From the NCBI RefSeq assembly GCF_023715655.1, contig NZ_JAMBON010000001.1:186001-250000 (forward strand): a DNA stretch of 64,000 nucleotides, in the 5' to 3' direction. Source of the stretch: Oceanobacillus luteolus. Lineage in GTDB: Bacteria; Bacillota; Bacilli; Bacillales; Amphibacillaceae. The notes below the pieces were generated by a model. The model was not told where the DNA came from. It saw only the letters and a list, made by a program, of their open reading frames with translations, and did no database searches. Below, piece by piece: positions 55,096 through 63,829 of the stretch (positions are counted from its first letter, which is position 1; every line of letters begins with the position of its first letter). A program made the translations under genes and the position numbers.

Positions 55096-57834
55096 TTATT
55101 CTTCTTCATCCGTTGATGTTTCTTCATCTTCAGGTTCCTCGGTTTGAGGGATAGTAACAGATGTCGATTGGGTTTCACCGCGTACTCCGCTATTGGCTCC
55201 ATTTTGTCCAATCGGAGTGACAGTAATGGAATATGTTTCTCCTGGTGTGAATGTTCCACTAATTTCAATACCCTGCGATTGGACGGTTCGAGTTTGTCCT
55301 CCATTAACGACTACTTCAAATGAAGCTGGTGGCCCATTATATGTCCAGGAAACATCAATGAATCCTTGATCTTCCAAGTAGGAAGCTGTAAGTCCGGATA
55401 CCGGAGGAATGTTTCCTTCATTATTTTCTTCTTCAGCCTCTTCTTCAGGTTCTGTTTCTTCTTCCGTATCTTCTTCGGTTTCCTCTTCTTCCTCTTGTGC
55501 TTCTATCGTGAGTGAAGTGGTTACCGGTTCACTAGTTAAGGAACTGCTCTCATTACTTACCACGACAACTTGAATGGTGTAAGATGCACCTTCTTCAACT
55601 TCCGAAATATCGAGTGATAAATCTTCGGTCGTAGAAAGTTCCTGCATCGATCCGTCATTGACACTTGCACTTACCACAAACGAAACATCTCGTTCTGTAT
55701 CATAACTCCATTCAACAGCAATCGAATTACTTTCTTCGTTATAAGTTGCATTCAGACCTGTGACAGGATCAAGTCGATCGAATTTCTCGGAAGTCTTTTT
55801 CGGCTCCGTACCTTTGACGAAAAGCTCTATGACTTTCTGAGAAGCAGGAGTAAACTCACTCGCTAGCTCTGGTGGATTTGTTCCACGTTCAACGGCCACC
55901 TCAACGACAGAATCAGGTTTCGTAAAGTCTGGCGTCTCCAAGCCTTCCGAAATAGGCAGTATCGTTTCCCTGAACATTTGCTGTGCGATCGTCCAATGAA
56001 CGGAGTCTGGTAAACCTATTCTTTTACCATTTTCATCTTGGTAATCCCCAACTAAAGATACTACTGTATAGTTTGTCGTGTATCCGGCAAACCAACGTTC
56101 TGGTGCTGTATCTCCAAGGTTTGTCGTTCCTGTTTTACCTGCTACAGGTAATCCGCCGAGACTTCCAGCTTCCCAGGTACCATCAGTAATGGCGTCTTTC
56201 AACATATCGGTGATCATATATGCCGTGTAATCATGAATCACTGCTTCCGACTCAGGGCGGAGATCAACCGTACTTCCATCTGGAAATTCGACAGATGTAA
56301 CTGCATATGGTTCATTATAAATACCTTCATTTCCAAATACGCTGAATGCACCCGCGAGTTGAAGTGGGCTGACTAGTAGATTACCCCCACCAAGTGAGTC
56401 AGATGGTACAAGATCACTAGGCATGTCTAACCCTAATTTCTCTCCGAATTCGATTGCGTTTGCACGATCTACTTCTTCTTCGAACAATTTAATGGTAGGC
56501 ACATTTAACGATTTACTTAATGCGGTTCGGGCTGATACCCAACCGGAAAACGTCCTTGAAAAGTTATTGATCGACTTTCCATCAACCTCATAAGGCTCGT
56601 CAAGAATCTGATGATAAGTGGACATTTGATTATATTCAATTGCCGGACCATAAGCTAAAATTGGCTTGATCGTGGAACCAGGCTGGAATTTCTTCGTAGC
56701 GTAACTTAAATCACCAACTCTTGTACTATTACGGCGACCACCAATACCTTGAATGGCACCTGTTTTTGTATCAAGGACAACAATCGTACCTTGAACTTTC
56801 TCATCACCGTAATCTATTGGGTTTTCTGCACTATCCGTCAGTAAAAATTCAACTCTATCTTGTACACTCGTATCAATTGTCGTGTGTATTTTTAAACCGT
56901 CGGAATAAATATCGGTTCCCGGCAGTTTTTCATTGATTTCTTCTTCAACCCTGTTGATAAATGCACCATATGGTGTTGCGCTATCCGTAGGTTCGGCTAG
57001 TAGCGAAGTAATATCTACTTGACGTGCTTCATCAGCTTCTTCTTCAGTAATTTTACCGTGACGTACCATTAGTTTTAATACAGTATCCATACGTTCCGCA
57101 GTCAACTCAGGATTTCGATATGGATTATAGGCTGTCGGCCGTTGTGGAAGCCCGGCCAAGATAGCAGCTTGCGGTAACGTCAACTCATCCCAGTCTGTTA
57201 TTCCAAAGTAGTTCTTTGCAGCTGCGGCAACACCATAAGAATTATCGCCATAGAAGATTTTATTTAAGTACATTTCCAAAATTTCTTCTTTTGAATACTG
57301 TCGTTCAAGTTGTAATGCAAGCCATTGTTCTTGAACTTTTAACTTAATTTGCTTTTCATTAGATAAGAAAAAGTTTTCAACCACTTGGTGTGTAATTGTA
57401 CTTGCACCTTGTGAGCCAAAACCATCGGTGATATTAGCCATGATCGCTCCACCAAGCCGCCTGAAGTCAATCCCTGAATGTTCAAAGAATCGGGCATCTT
57501 CAGTGGCGATGACTGCATCAATCAATACCTGCGGCAACTCTTCATAACGAACAAGTTCACGGTTTTCCGCACCTAACGTAGCGAAGGAATTGCCGTTTTT
57601 ATCATAAAAGACAGAAGAGAGGGGGACATCCAATTTATCTGGGTCCAAATCTGGTGCAGTGGCAATCCAGTATATTCCGACTGCTCCGACAACAATTCCA
57701 GCTGCGATTCCTACAAATAGGATACTTAATAAAATAGTTTTCCAGAGTGGTCTTTTAGTCGATTTTTTAGATTTTGTATTCGGTGTTTTCTTTTGTTGAT
57801 TTCTTCTTGCTGTTCTTGACATCTTATCTGCCAT
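55096..57834 (-). CDS. ponA: Class A penicillin-binding protein 1
   Basis: A 912-residue bifunctional peptidoglycan synthase. A short basic cytoplasmic tail and a membrane anchor (about residues 33-58) precede the glycosyltransferase domain, whose catalytic glutamate is in ATEDARFFEHSGIDF (Glu112). The transpeptidase has FQPGSTIKP with the active serine, SLN and KTGTT. Two fibronectin type III-like domains follow, separated by an unusually acidic linker (a run of Glu/Thr near residues 760-790), and the tail is also acidic. ATG 57834 has GGAGG upstream. It is 22 bases after recU in the same operon. Confidence 0.94.
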   Translation of the reverse strand: MADKMSRTARRNQQKKTPNTKSKKSTKRPLWKTILLSILFVGIAAGIVVGAVGIYWIATAPDLDPDKLDVPLSSVFYDKNGNSFATLGAENRELVRYEELPQVLIDAVIATEDARFFEHSGIDFRRLGGAIMANITDGFGSQGASTITHQVVENFFLSNEKQIKLKVQEQWLALQLERQYSKEEILEMYLNKIFYGDNSYGVAAAAKNYFGITDWDELTLPQAAILAGLPQRPTAYNPYRNPELTAERMDTVLKLMVRHGKITEEEADEARQVDITSLLAEPTDSATPYGAFINRVEEEINEKLPGTDIYSDGLKIHTTIDTSVQDRVEFLLTDSAENPIDYGDEKVQGTIVVLDTKTGAIQGIGGRRNSTRVGDLSYATKKFQPGSTIKPILAYGPAIEYNQMSTYHQILDEPYEVDGKSINNFSRTFSGWVSARTALSKSLNVPTIKLFEEEVDRANAIEFGEKLGLDMPSDLVPSDSLGGGNLLVSPLQLAGAFSVFGNEGIYNEPYAVTSVEFPDGSTVDLRPESEAVIHDYTAYMITDMLKDAITDGTWEAGSLGGLPVAGKTGTTNLGDTAPERWFAGYTTNYTVVSLVGDYQDENGKRIGLPDSVHWTIAQQMFRETILPISEGLETPDFTKPDSVVEVAVERGTNPPELASEFTPASQKVIELFVKGTEPKKTSEKFDRLDPVTGLNATYNEESNSIAVEWSYDTERDVSFVVSASVNDGSMQELSTTEDLSLDISEVEEGASYTIQVVVVSNESSSLTSEPVTTSLTIEAQEEEEETEEDTEEETEPEEEAEEENNEGNIPPVSGLTASYLEDQGFIDVSWTYNGPPASFEVVVNGGQTRTVQSQGIEISGTFTPGETYSITVTPIGQNGANSGVRGETQSTSVTIPQTEEPEDEETSTDEEE

Positions 57835-57856
57835 AATAAAACCTCCATCAATAGAA

Positions 57857-58459
57857 CTATTCCTCATTGAAGTATAGCTGATCGATTATTGATAAATAGT
57901 CTACTCTTGCTTGGTATTTTAAAGGTATAAGGTGACCCTCTTGTTGAATGATCTCATAAGAAATAGATTTCTTGCCTTTATGGAACTGCTCAAACCAGAA
58001 CGGAAGAAGTTTCTCTATTTCCAGTAAATAAGTTTCACTGAAACTGGAAAAGCGGATAATAATAAATGAAATTCCTCCGTGTTTAATCACGCGCTCCATA
58101 TGGACAATTTGATGTTCGTGAATATTCGCTAGAGGAAAGCGTGTTTTATTTTTAGTTTCTTTTGCTTCAAAATCGATATATTTCCCCCGGTACAGTCCAT
58201 TATAATCGGTAGTCGAAGCTCGTTTATAGTAGGCCTCCGTAATGACAGCGGCACTGCGTTCAGGATAATGGACCTTTACGACTTGAATCGGTGTAGGCTT
58301 TTTATGTACTACCGCGCGATTCTGTTCCAAATAATATTCGTTAGTAACGTTAATATCTTCTTCTAAAGTCATTCCCCGATTACTGTAATTATTAATCTTC
58401 ATCCCGGTGTTTTCTTTTTTTAATGGACGCTTTTTCTGTCCATTTGGGTAATTCATCAT
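57857..58459 (-). CDS. recU: Holliday junction resolvase RecU
   Basis: A 200-residue endonuclease of the PD-(D/E)xK fold that resolves recombination intermediates and is needed for chromosome segregation. IDFEAKETKNKTRFPLANIHEHQ (about residues 95-117) carries the metal-binding and catalytic residues. The gene has two adjacent ATG codons after AGGAGG (58459 and 58456), either of which can be used. recU-ponA is the conserved order. The 290 bases upstream hold no gene, and probably the promoters for both directions. Confidence 0.93.
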   Translation of the reverse strand: MMNYPNGQKKRPLKKENTGMKINNYSNRGMTLEEDINVTNEYYLEQNRAVVHKKPTPIQVVKVHYPERSAAVITEAYYKRASTTDYNGLYRGKYIDFEAKETKNKTRFPLANIHEHQIVHMERVIKHGGISFIIIRFSSFSETYLLEIEKLLPFWFEQFHKGKKSISYEIIQQEGHLIPLKYQARVDYLSIIDQLYFNEE

Positions 58460-58751
58460 TTAATCCTCCTAATTACTGCTGCAATATTCCTCCCTTTCTA
58501 ATTACCATAAAGCAACTATACTTATTTATTATATAACAAATTCACCATTTACACCTAATCTAGAAGAAATTCCAGTAAAAGAAATGGTATAAATAAGTTT
58601 ATAAATTGGACATATATATTGGAGACAATACACGTGGATACTGTCAGCACTTGCATGAAATGAACTAGTTTTGACTGTTCTTTTCTAGTTTTGTCGACTG
58701 TGCAGGATACTGGCTTTTCCCATCGAATAACTATTTAAGGAGGGGATAGCT

Positions 58752-58964
58752 ATGGCGATAGCTCTTAAACGGTTTCAGTCGGCGGAAGGAATGAATAAAG
58801 AAGAAGTTGAAAAAGTTTTACTTCATATTGCCTATCAATTGGAGAAAATGGACCAGCAGTTAAAAGTAAGGACGGATAACGAAACTTGGAGGCTTTTTCA
58901 GGAACAACAGCAAGAAGTATATAAAGTGGAATTGACAATAAAAGAATTATTGCCATACAAATAG
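58752..58964 (+). CDS. Unrecognised 70-residue protein
   Basis: Not recognised. It encodes a charged, glutamine/glutamate-rich, probably helical protein without membrane segment (MAIALKRFQSAEGMNKEEVEK start). The strong AAGGAGGGG binding site before ATG 58752 and its place in the yppE neighbourhood support a real gene. In B. subtilis the genes yppC and yppD lie at this place, and this protein could be related to yppD, which I cannot confirm. A 75-base gap separates it from yppE. Confidence 0.6.
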   Translation: MAIALKRFQSAEGMNKEEVEKVLLHIAYQLEKMDQQLKVRTDNETWRLFQEQQQEVYKVELTIKELLPYK

Positions 58965-59039
58965 ATGCGAAGTTACGACGAACATGGTACAGTTAACTTA
59001 TGAGCAACTTAAAGGTAATAACGACAAGGGGATCCGACC

Positions 59040-59393
59040 ATGTTAGACGTAAAAAAACAGACTATAGAACTTAGAAACCACCTAGAACGATTAAAAGATA
59101 GATTTGAAAATAATGATCCTCCTGAAAACAGGCGAGATCGTGATTTCTTTAATAAGGTGAAAGAGGAAACAACACCTGTTTACGAACTCTTAGTGACTTG
59201 GGAGGAGAAAACACTACTTGTTGTTAAAGAACGAAAGTTAAAGGTTCATCCACAACAAGTTGTTTCGACAAGAGAGAATATGGAGCTTCTGCTCATGCAT
59301 AGTTATTTTATCGATGCACGACCGAAGCGTTATATGGAACTCTATAAATCCATTCTCTATATATTTGACCAAATCGTAGATGAAATCGAATAG
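59040..59393 (+). CDS. yppE: DUF1798 protein YppE
   Basis: A 117-residue helical cytoplasmic protein of the YppE/DUF1798 family (MLDVKKQTIELRNHLERL start; HSYFIDARPKRYMELYKSI near the C-terminus). The family has a four-helix bundle fold and no known function. Its place a few genes after recU matches B. subtilis. cdd follows 22 bases later. Confidence 0.8.
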   Translation: MLDVKKQTIELRNHLERLKDRFENNDPPENRRDRDFFNKVKEETTPVYELLVTWEEKTLLVVKERKLKVHPQQVVSTRENMELLLMHSYFIDARPKRYMELYKSILYIFDQIVDEIE

Positions 59394-59415
59394 TATATGA
59401 AGCGAGGGTAAGCAC

Positions 59416-59817
59416 ATGGATCAACAAACATTAATTGAAAAAGCGATTGAAATCAGAAAACATGCTTATATTCCATATTCTAAATTTGCAGTAGGAGCAG
59501 CACTACGAACAAAATCAGGCAAAGTTTATACTGGATGTAACATCGAAAACGCAGCGTATCCGGTTACTTGTTGTGCAGAACGGGTTGCCATATTTAAAGC
59601 AATTTCTGAAGGTGATTTAGAATTTGTTGAAATGGCTGTTGCAGCTGACACAACGCGCCCTGTACCTCCGTGTGGCTCCTGCAGACAAGTAATGAGTGAA
59701 TTCTTCCCTAAAGACATGAACATCCATTTAACCAACCTCAACAAGGAAGTTACTACTTTTACAATGGAAAGCCTTTTACCATTTTCTTTCACGGAGGCAG
59801 ATTTATTAGGTGAATAG
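59416..59817 (+). CDS. cdd: Cytidine deaminase
   Basis: A 133-residue zinc enzyme deaminating cytidine and deoxycytidine to uridine forms for pyrimidine salvage. The zinc ligands and catalytic glutamate are in TGCNIENAAYPVTCCAER (Cys, Glu) and PPCGSCRQVMSEF. In B. subtilis cdd lies elsewhere (dgkA-cdd-era), so finding it between yppE and gpsB is a rearrangement or a second copy. Confidence 0.92.
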   Translation: MDQQTLIEKAIEIRKHAYIPYSKFAVGAALRTKSGKVYTGCNIENAAYPVTCCAERVAIFKAISEGDLEFVEMAVAADTTRPVPPCGSCRQVMSEFFPKDMNIHLTNLNKEVTTFTMESLLPFSFTEADLLGE

Positions 59818-59947
59818 AATCACCAATTTATCGGAAGCTGATTTCTCAGTTTCCTTTTTTGATGATATACTATATAATGAAGCAATCTATAAACAAAATA
59901 ATTGAATACTAATGAAACAGGAAAATTGCATATAAGAGGTGATAGTG

Positions 59948-60262
59948 ATGAGTTTTGATCAAACCCAATTAAATGCCAAAGATATTTATGAGAAAGATTT
60001 CAAAACTGAATTTCGGGGTTATAGCCAAAAAGAAGTGGATGAATTCTTAGATGTTATTATCCAAGACTATGATGCCTTCCAACAAGAAATCCAACGATTA
60101 AAACAAGAAAATGAAAGACTGAAAAGAACTTCTGAAGATCATCAACATACTAGAATCCGACCACCACAACAAAATACACAAGTTAACTACGATGTATTGA
60201 AACGGTTATCGAATCTGGAAAAAGCAGTATTTGGGAAGAAAGTATCCAGTTCTACGGAATGA
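59948..60262 (+). CDS. gpsB: Cell division/elongation regulator GpsB
   Basis: A 104-residue DivIVA-like protein. The membrane-binding N-terminal domain (LNAKDIYEKDFKTEFRGYSQKEVDEFLD) is followed by a coiled coil (about residues 40-70) and a C-terminal KRLSNLEKAVFG helix. GpsB moves class A PBPs such as PonA between septum and sidewall; ponA is encoded 2 kb away. ATG 59948 follows GAGGTGA; the GTG/ATG further upstream is less likely. rnpB follows, as in B. subtilis (ypsB-rnpB). Confidence 0.93.
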   Translation: MSFDQTQLNAKDIYEKDFKTEFRGYSQKEVDEFLDVIIQDYDAFQQEIQRLKQENERLKRTSEDHQHTRIRPPQQNTQVNYDVLKRLSNLEKAVFGKKVSSSTE

Positions 60263-60282
60263 TTGTTAACTTTTACCACATA

Positions 60283-60311
60283 TTGTCCACGGAACATTTT
60301 TATGTTAAAAT
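60283..60311 (+). promoter_or_regulatory. Putative SigA promoter of rnpB
   Basis: TTGTCC, a 17-bp spacer and TAAAAT, ending 13 bases before the mature 5' end of rnpB. Confidence 0.6.
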
Positions 60312-60324
60312 GACTGTAGCAGGA

Positions 60325-60733
60325 AGTTAAATACTCATGTAATCGCTGTGTGCATTTGCATGCAGAGGAAAGTCCATGCTCACACAAGCTGAGATGCTTG
60401 TAGTGTTCGTGCTTGACGAAACCATAAGTCAAGGTGACTATCTAGTCAACGGCAGGAGGAATTCCTAAGTCTTTAAGATATGGAAGAAACTCCTTGAAAG
60501 TGCCACAGTGACGAAGCTGGGTCGGAAACGATTCAGGTGGAACGAGGTAAACCCCACGAGTGAGCAACCCAAATTTTGGTAGGGGCACTCTCCATTAGGG
60601 AATTGAACCGAAAGAGAGACAGGCTTTAGGAAGTCTGTAGATAGATGATTACACCCGCATGTACGAGGTTAAAGACCGCCGTTTGCAGTACAGCGGGACA
60701 GAACATGGCTTATCGAGTATTTAACGGTCTTCA
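60325..60733 (+). ncRNA. rnpB: RNase P RNA, type B
   Basis: The catalytic RNA of ribonuclease P, which trims tRNA 5' leaders. The P1 stem is formed by GTTAAATACTC at the 5' end and GAGTATTTAAC at the 3' end. Conserved blocks are visible: GAGGAAAGTCCATGCTC, GAAAGTGCCACAGTGACG, GGTAAACCCCACGAG, AACCCAAATTTTGGTAGG, GTAGATAGATGATT and ACAGAACATGGCTTA. The arrangement is the Bacillus type B. The exact 3' end was set from the B. subtilis structure and may be off by a few bases. Confidence 0.93.
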
Positions 60734-60743
60734 CATTTAAATT

Positions 60744-60796
60744 AAACCTAATTCTTTCGCATACTTTTTGCAGAAGAATTAGGTTTTTTATTTTTC
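60744..60796 (+). terminator. Terminator of rnpB
   Basis: AAACCTAATTCTT / AAGAATTAGGTTT with a 17-base loop and a T-run. Confidence 0.88.
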
Positions 60797-60845
60797 TTTA
60801 TATGGTAAACTAATACTAATCTGCAAATGAAGGGACTAACAGTAT

Positions 60846-61976
60846 ATGCAAAAGGTTAAATTAGTTGCAACAGCTGCAATGGGTTTAGAATCAATTGTAG
60901 CAATGGAAGTGAAACAATTAGGATATGAAGTAGAAGTAGAGAACGGAAAAGTTATATTTGAAGCACCTATTTCCGCTATTCCTCGATGTAATCTGTGGCT
61001 CAGAACAGCGGATCGTATAAAGATTATTGTAGGAGAATTTAAAGCCGAAACATTTGATGAATTATTCGAAGGCACAAAGGCATTGAATTGGGAGAGGTAT
61101 ATTGCCGAAGATGGTCAGTTTCCTGTAAGTGGAAAATCGGTGAAATCTACCTTATACAGTGTTCCAGACTGTCAAGCGATCGTAAAAAAAGCTATAGCTG
61201 AAAGATTGAAGTTGAAATACGGTATGGTTACGAAAATGCCTGAGACTGGTGGTCTGTTTAAAGTGGAAGTAGCTCTACTGAAAGACATGGTTACACTGAC
61301 ATTGGATACATCAGGGGTCGGTCTGCATAAGAGGGGTTATCGGATTGGACAGGGTGAAGCACCACTTAAAGAGACAATGGCCGCTGCGTTAGTATTGCTG
61401 ACAAATTGGCAACCTGATGAACCATTTATCGATCCATTTTGCGGTTCGGGAACAATCCCTATTGAAGCAGCTTTAATCGGTCAGAATATTGCTCCCGGAT
61501 TCAACAGGGAGTTTGCTTCAGAGGAATGGCCATGGATCAAGCGAAAACATTGGGATGAAGCATTGAACGAAGCAGAAGACCTGGCTAAATATGATCAGCC
61601 TCTTGATATTACAGGTTCCGATATTAGCCATAAACTGATTCAGATTGCTGGAGAAAATGCAATGGAAGCCGGTCTTAGTGATCTAATCACATGGAAACAG
61701 ATGCAAGTGAGTGATTTAACCATTAAAAGCGAAAATGGTTATCTTGTAAGTAACCCGCCATATGGTGAACGGCTAAGCGAAAGAGAAGAGGTTATCCAAA
61801 TGTATCAAGACCTCGGCCGTATTATGAACGAACACCCATCATGGAGTGTCTATATTATTACGGCATATGAAACGTTTGAAAAAGAATATGGTAAGCAGGC
61901 AACGAAAAAGCGAAAGCTATTTAACGGTTTTATTCAAACCAATTATTATCAATACTTTGGAAACAAAATAAAGTAA
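60846..61976 (+). CDS. ypsC: THUMP-domain 23S rRNA/tRNA guanine methyltransferase YpsC
   Basis: A 376-residue protein with an N-terminal ferredoxin-like and THUMP RNA-binding region (about residues 1-160) and a C-terminal SAM methyltransferase domain. DPFCGSGTIPIEAALIG (about 197-213) binds SAM and SNPPYGERL (about 303-311) is the NPPY catalytic motif. It resembles the N-terminal methyltransferase of E. coli RlmL, which makes m2G2445 in 23S rRNA. Family length and position after gpsB-rnpB fit. Confidence 0.9.
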   Translation: MQKVKLVATAAMGLESIVAMEVKQLGYEVEVENGKVIFEAPISAIPRCNLWLRTADRIKIIVGEFKAETFDELFEGTKALNWERYIAEDGQFPVSGKSVKSTLYSVPDCQAIVKKAIAERLKLKYGMVTKMPETGGLFKVEVALLKDMVTLTLDTSGVGLHKRGYRIGQGEAPLKETMAAALVLLTNWQPDEPFIDPFCGSGTIPIEAALIGQNIAPGFNREFASEEWPWIKRKHWDEALNEAEDLAKYDQPLDITGSDISHKLIQIAGENAMEAGLSDLITWKQMQVSDLTIKSENGYLVSNPPYGERLSEREEVIQMYQDLGRIMNEHPSWSVYIITAYETFEKEYGKQATKKRKLFNGFIQTNYYQYFGNKIK

Positions 61977-61989
61977 AGGGGTTATCGTA

Positions 61990-63480
61990 TTGTCTGCATT
62001 AGAAAAAGAATTTTTGGCTTATTTACATGAAATCGATGCTTATCGTGAATTAATCACGTTAGCGCATTGGGATCTTCGTACAAAAGTTCCTAAAAAAGGT
62101 GTAGAGACTCGATCGCAAGCCATCGGTATACTTTCAGCAAAGGTTCATGAATTGCAAACCTCTGATAGGATGAAACACTTTATCGATGAGCTGAAAAGTA
62201 CTGAAACCGATAAGATTACACAAAAGGCAATTGAGGAAAGTGAATTGATTTATGAGCGTAATCATAAAATTCCTCAAGACGAGTATAAGGCCTATGTTAC
62301 CTTGCAAAGTCAATCCGAAGCTGCTTGGCAGGAAGCAAGGGAAAAGGCAGACTTCCAGTTATTTCAACCGTATTTAGAAAAGCTTGTTGACTATAATAAG
62401 AAATTTTCCAATTATTGGGGCTATAAAGATCATATTTATGATGCGTTATTAAACCAGTATGAACCAGGTGTTACAACTAAAATGTTGGATGATGTATTTC
62501 CAGCACTACGCAAGTCGCTTACAGATTTATTGCAAAAAGTGACTGAAAAAAGTACAGACACCAATTCTTCCGTAGTCTTAGGACATTTCCCTAAGAACAA
62601 TCAGCGTGAATTTGCTGTACACGTATTAAAGCAAATGGGTTATGATTTTGAAGCAGGAAGACTGGATGATACGATTCACCCTTTTGAAATCACTCTGAAT
62701 TTACAGGATGTAAGAATAACAACGAGATATTATGAAAACGACTTTCGTATGGCTGTGTTCGGTATTATCCATGAGGGTGGCCATGCCCTGTATGAACAAA
62801 ATATTAATCCAGAGCTTGCCCGGACCCCATTAGCGTCTGGAACATCCATGGGAATCCACGAATCACAATCTTTATTTTGGGAAAATATGATTGGCAGGAG
62901 TAGGGATTTTTGGAGAACGAATTATGAAACGTTTAAACAATATGCTCCGGATTTCCTTCAAGCTTTAGAAACAGAACAATTTTATAAAGCAATAAACACG
63001 GTAAGTCCAAGCTTGATACGAATTGAAGCGGATGAAATGACTTATCCACTGCACATCATGATTCGATATGAATTGGAGAAAGCTTTAATAAGTGATGAGA
63101 TCAAGGTGAAAGATTTACCAGAATTGTGGAATAAGAAAATGGTTGAGTATTTAGGGGTAGAGCCTGAAAATGATGGGGAAGGGGTGCTGCAAGATATCCA
63201 TTGGTCAAGCGGGGATTTTGGTTATTTCCCTTCCTATGCATTAGGTTATATGTATGCCGCGCAGTTTAACCATACATTAAGGCAACAGTTAGATGTGGAA
63301 GCGATTGTGCAATCAGGAGATTTCACACCTATCACTACATGGTTAAAAGAACATATTCATCAATACGGTAAAATGAAAAAACCATTGGAACTCTTACAGG
63401 ACATCACAAACGAATCATTAAACCCAGATTATTTAGTGCAATATTTAACAGAGAAATATAGTGAAATATATGGGTTTTAG
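61990..63480 (+). CDS. ypwA: Thermostable carboxypeptidase, M32 family (YpwA)
   Basis: A 496-residue zinc metallocarboxypeptidase of the Taq/Pfu type. The zinc-binding HEGGH is at about residues 260-264 in GIIHEGGHALYEQN, followed by the ESQSLFWENMIGR segment holding the third ligand. The DLRT-to-YPLHIMIRYELEKAL parts are typical of M32. It has no signal peptide and is therefore cytoplasmic. TTG 61990 was chosen with AAAGGGG upstream; it follows ypsC by 13 bases. Confidence 0.92.
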   Translation: MSALEKEFLAYLHEIDAYRELITLAHWDLRTKVPKKGVETRSQAIGILSAKVHELQTSDRMKHFIDELKSTETDKITQKAIEESELIYERNHKIPQDEYKAYVTLQSQSEAAWQEAREKADFQLFQPYLEKLVDYNKKFSNYWGYKDHIYDALLNQYEPGVTTKMLDDVFPALRKSLTDLLQKVTEKSTDTNSSVVLGHFPKNNQREFAVHVLKQMGYDFEAGRLDDTIHPFEITLNLQDVRITTRYYENDFRMAVFGIIHEGGHALYEQNINPELARTPLASGTSMGIHESQSLFWENMIGRSRDFWRTNYETFKQYAPDFLQALETEQFYKAINTVSPSLIRIEADEMTYPLHIMIRYELEKALISDEIKVKDLPELWNKKMVEYLGVEPENDGEGVLQDIHWSSGDFGYFPSYALGYMYAAQFNHTLRQQLDVEAIVQSGDFTPITTWLKEHIHQYGKMKKPLELLQDITNESLNPDYLVQYLTEKYSEIYGF

Positions 63481-63540
63481 TTAAATTAATAATACGAAAT
63501 AAATTGACTTTGCCCAAAAAGTCTTTAGAATACTACTTCC

Positions 63541-63735
63541 TGAAGTCCGCAGCCCCGATACACCTTCGCTTTCCGCGGGAGGCTGATGAGCCTCCGACGC
63601 ACAGAACGTGCTAGTGCAGACGTTGCTACAGGTCGTGGCGTTCTTAGTATGCCTCGGGCTATGGCCCTGTGGGGTCTCAACGATGCCTTTCTTCCCGCAG
63701 GAGTCTTCGGTGATCGGGGCTGCTCCGTGGAAAAA
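63541..63735 (+). repeat. Dispersed palindromic repeat, long form
   Basis: A 195-base GC-rich element. Outer arms CAGCCCCGATACACC (from about 63550) and GGTGATCGGGGCTG (to about 63723) are near-perfect complements; the next inner arms are TTTCCGCGGGAGGCTGATGAG and TCTTCCCGCAGGAGTC. The loop holds an extra GC-rich module (AACGTGCTAGTGCAGACGTT onwards) that is absent from the short form at 32452 and present in the inverted copy at 32643. An open frame through it (63586-63807) is a by-product of the GC content. Confidence 0.85.
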
Positions 63736-63787
63736 CTAATAAATGGAACATTATCAGTAAAAGATCATAACTATTTAATAAATAACA

Positions 63788-63822
63788 AAAGGACAGAGAT
63801 CCAATAAGTTCTCTGTCCTTTG
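63788..63822. terminator. Terminator of the right-edge minus-strand gene
   Basis: AAAGGACAGAGA / TCTCTGTCCTTT with a 10-base loop, eight bases after the stop of the minus-strand gene and T-rich on that strand. Confidence 0.8.
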
Positions 63823-63829
63823 AATTTTG

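Noticed and set aside
63586-63807. 73-residue open frame (MSLRRTERASADVATGRG start)
   Set aside because: It runs through the GC-rich palindromic repeat, has no ribosome binding site and an odd Arg/Ala/Gly composition; such frames are by-products of the repeat.
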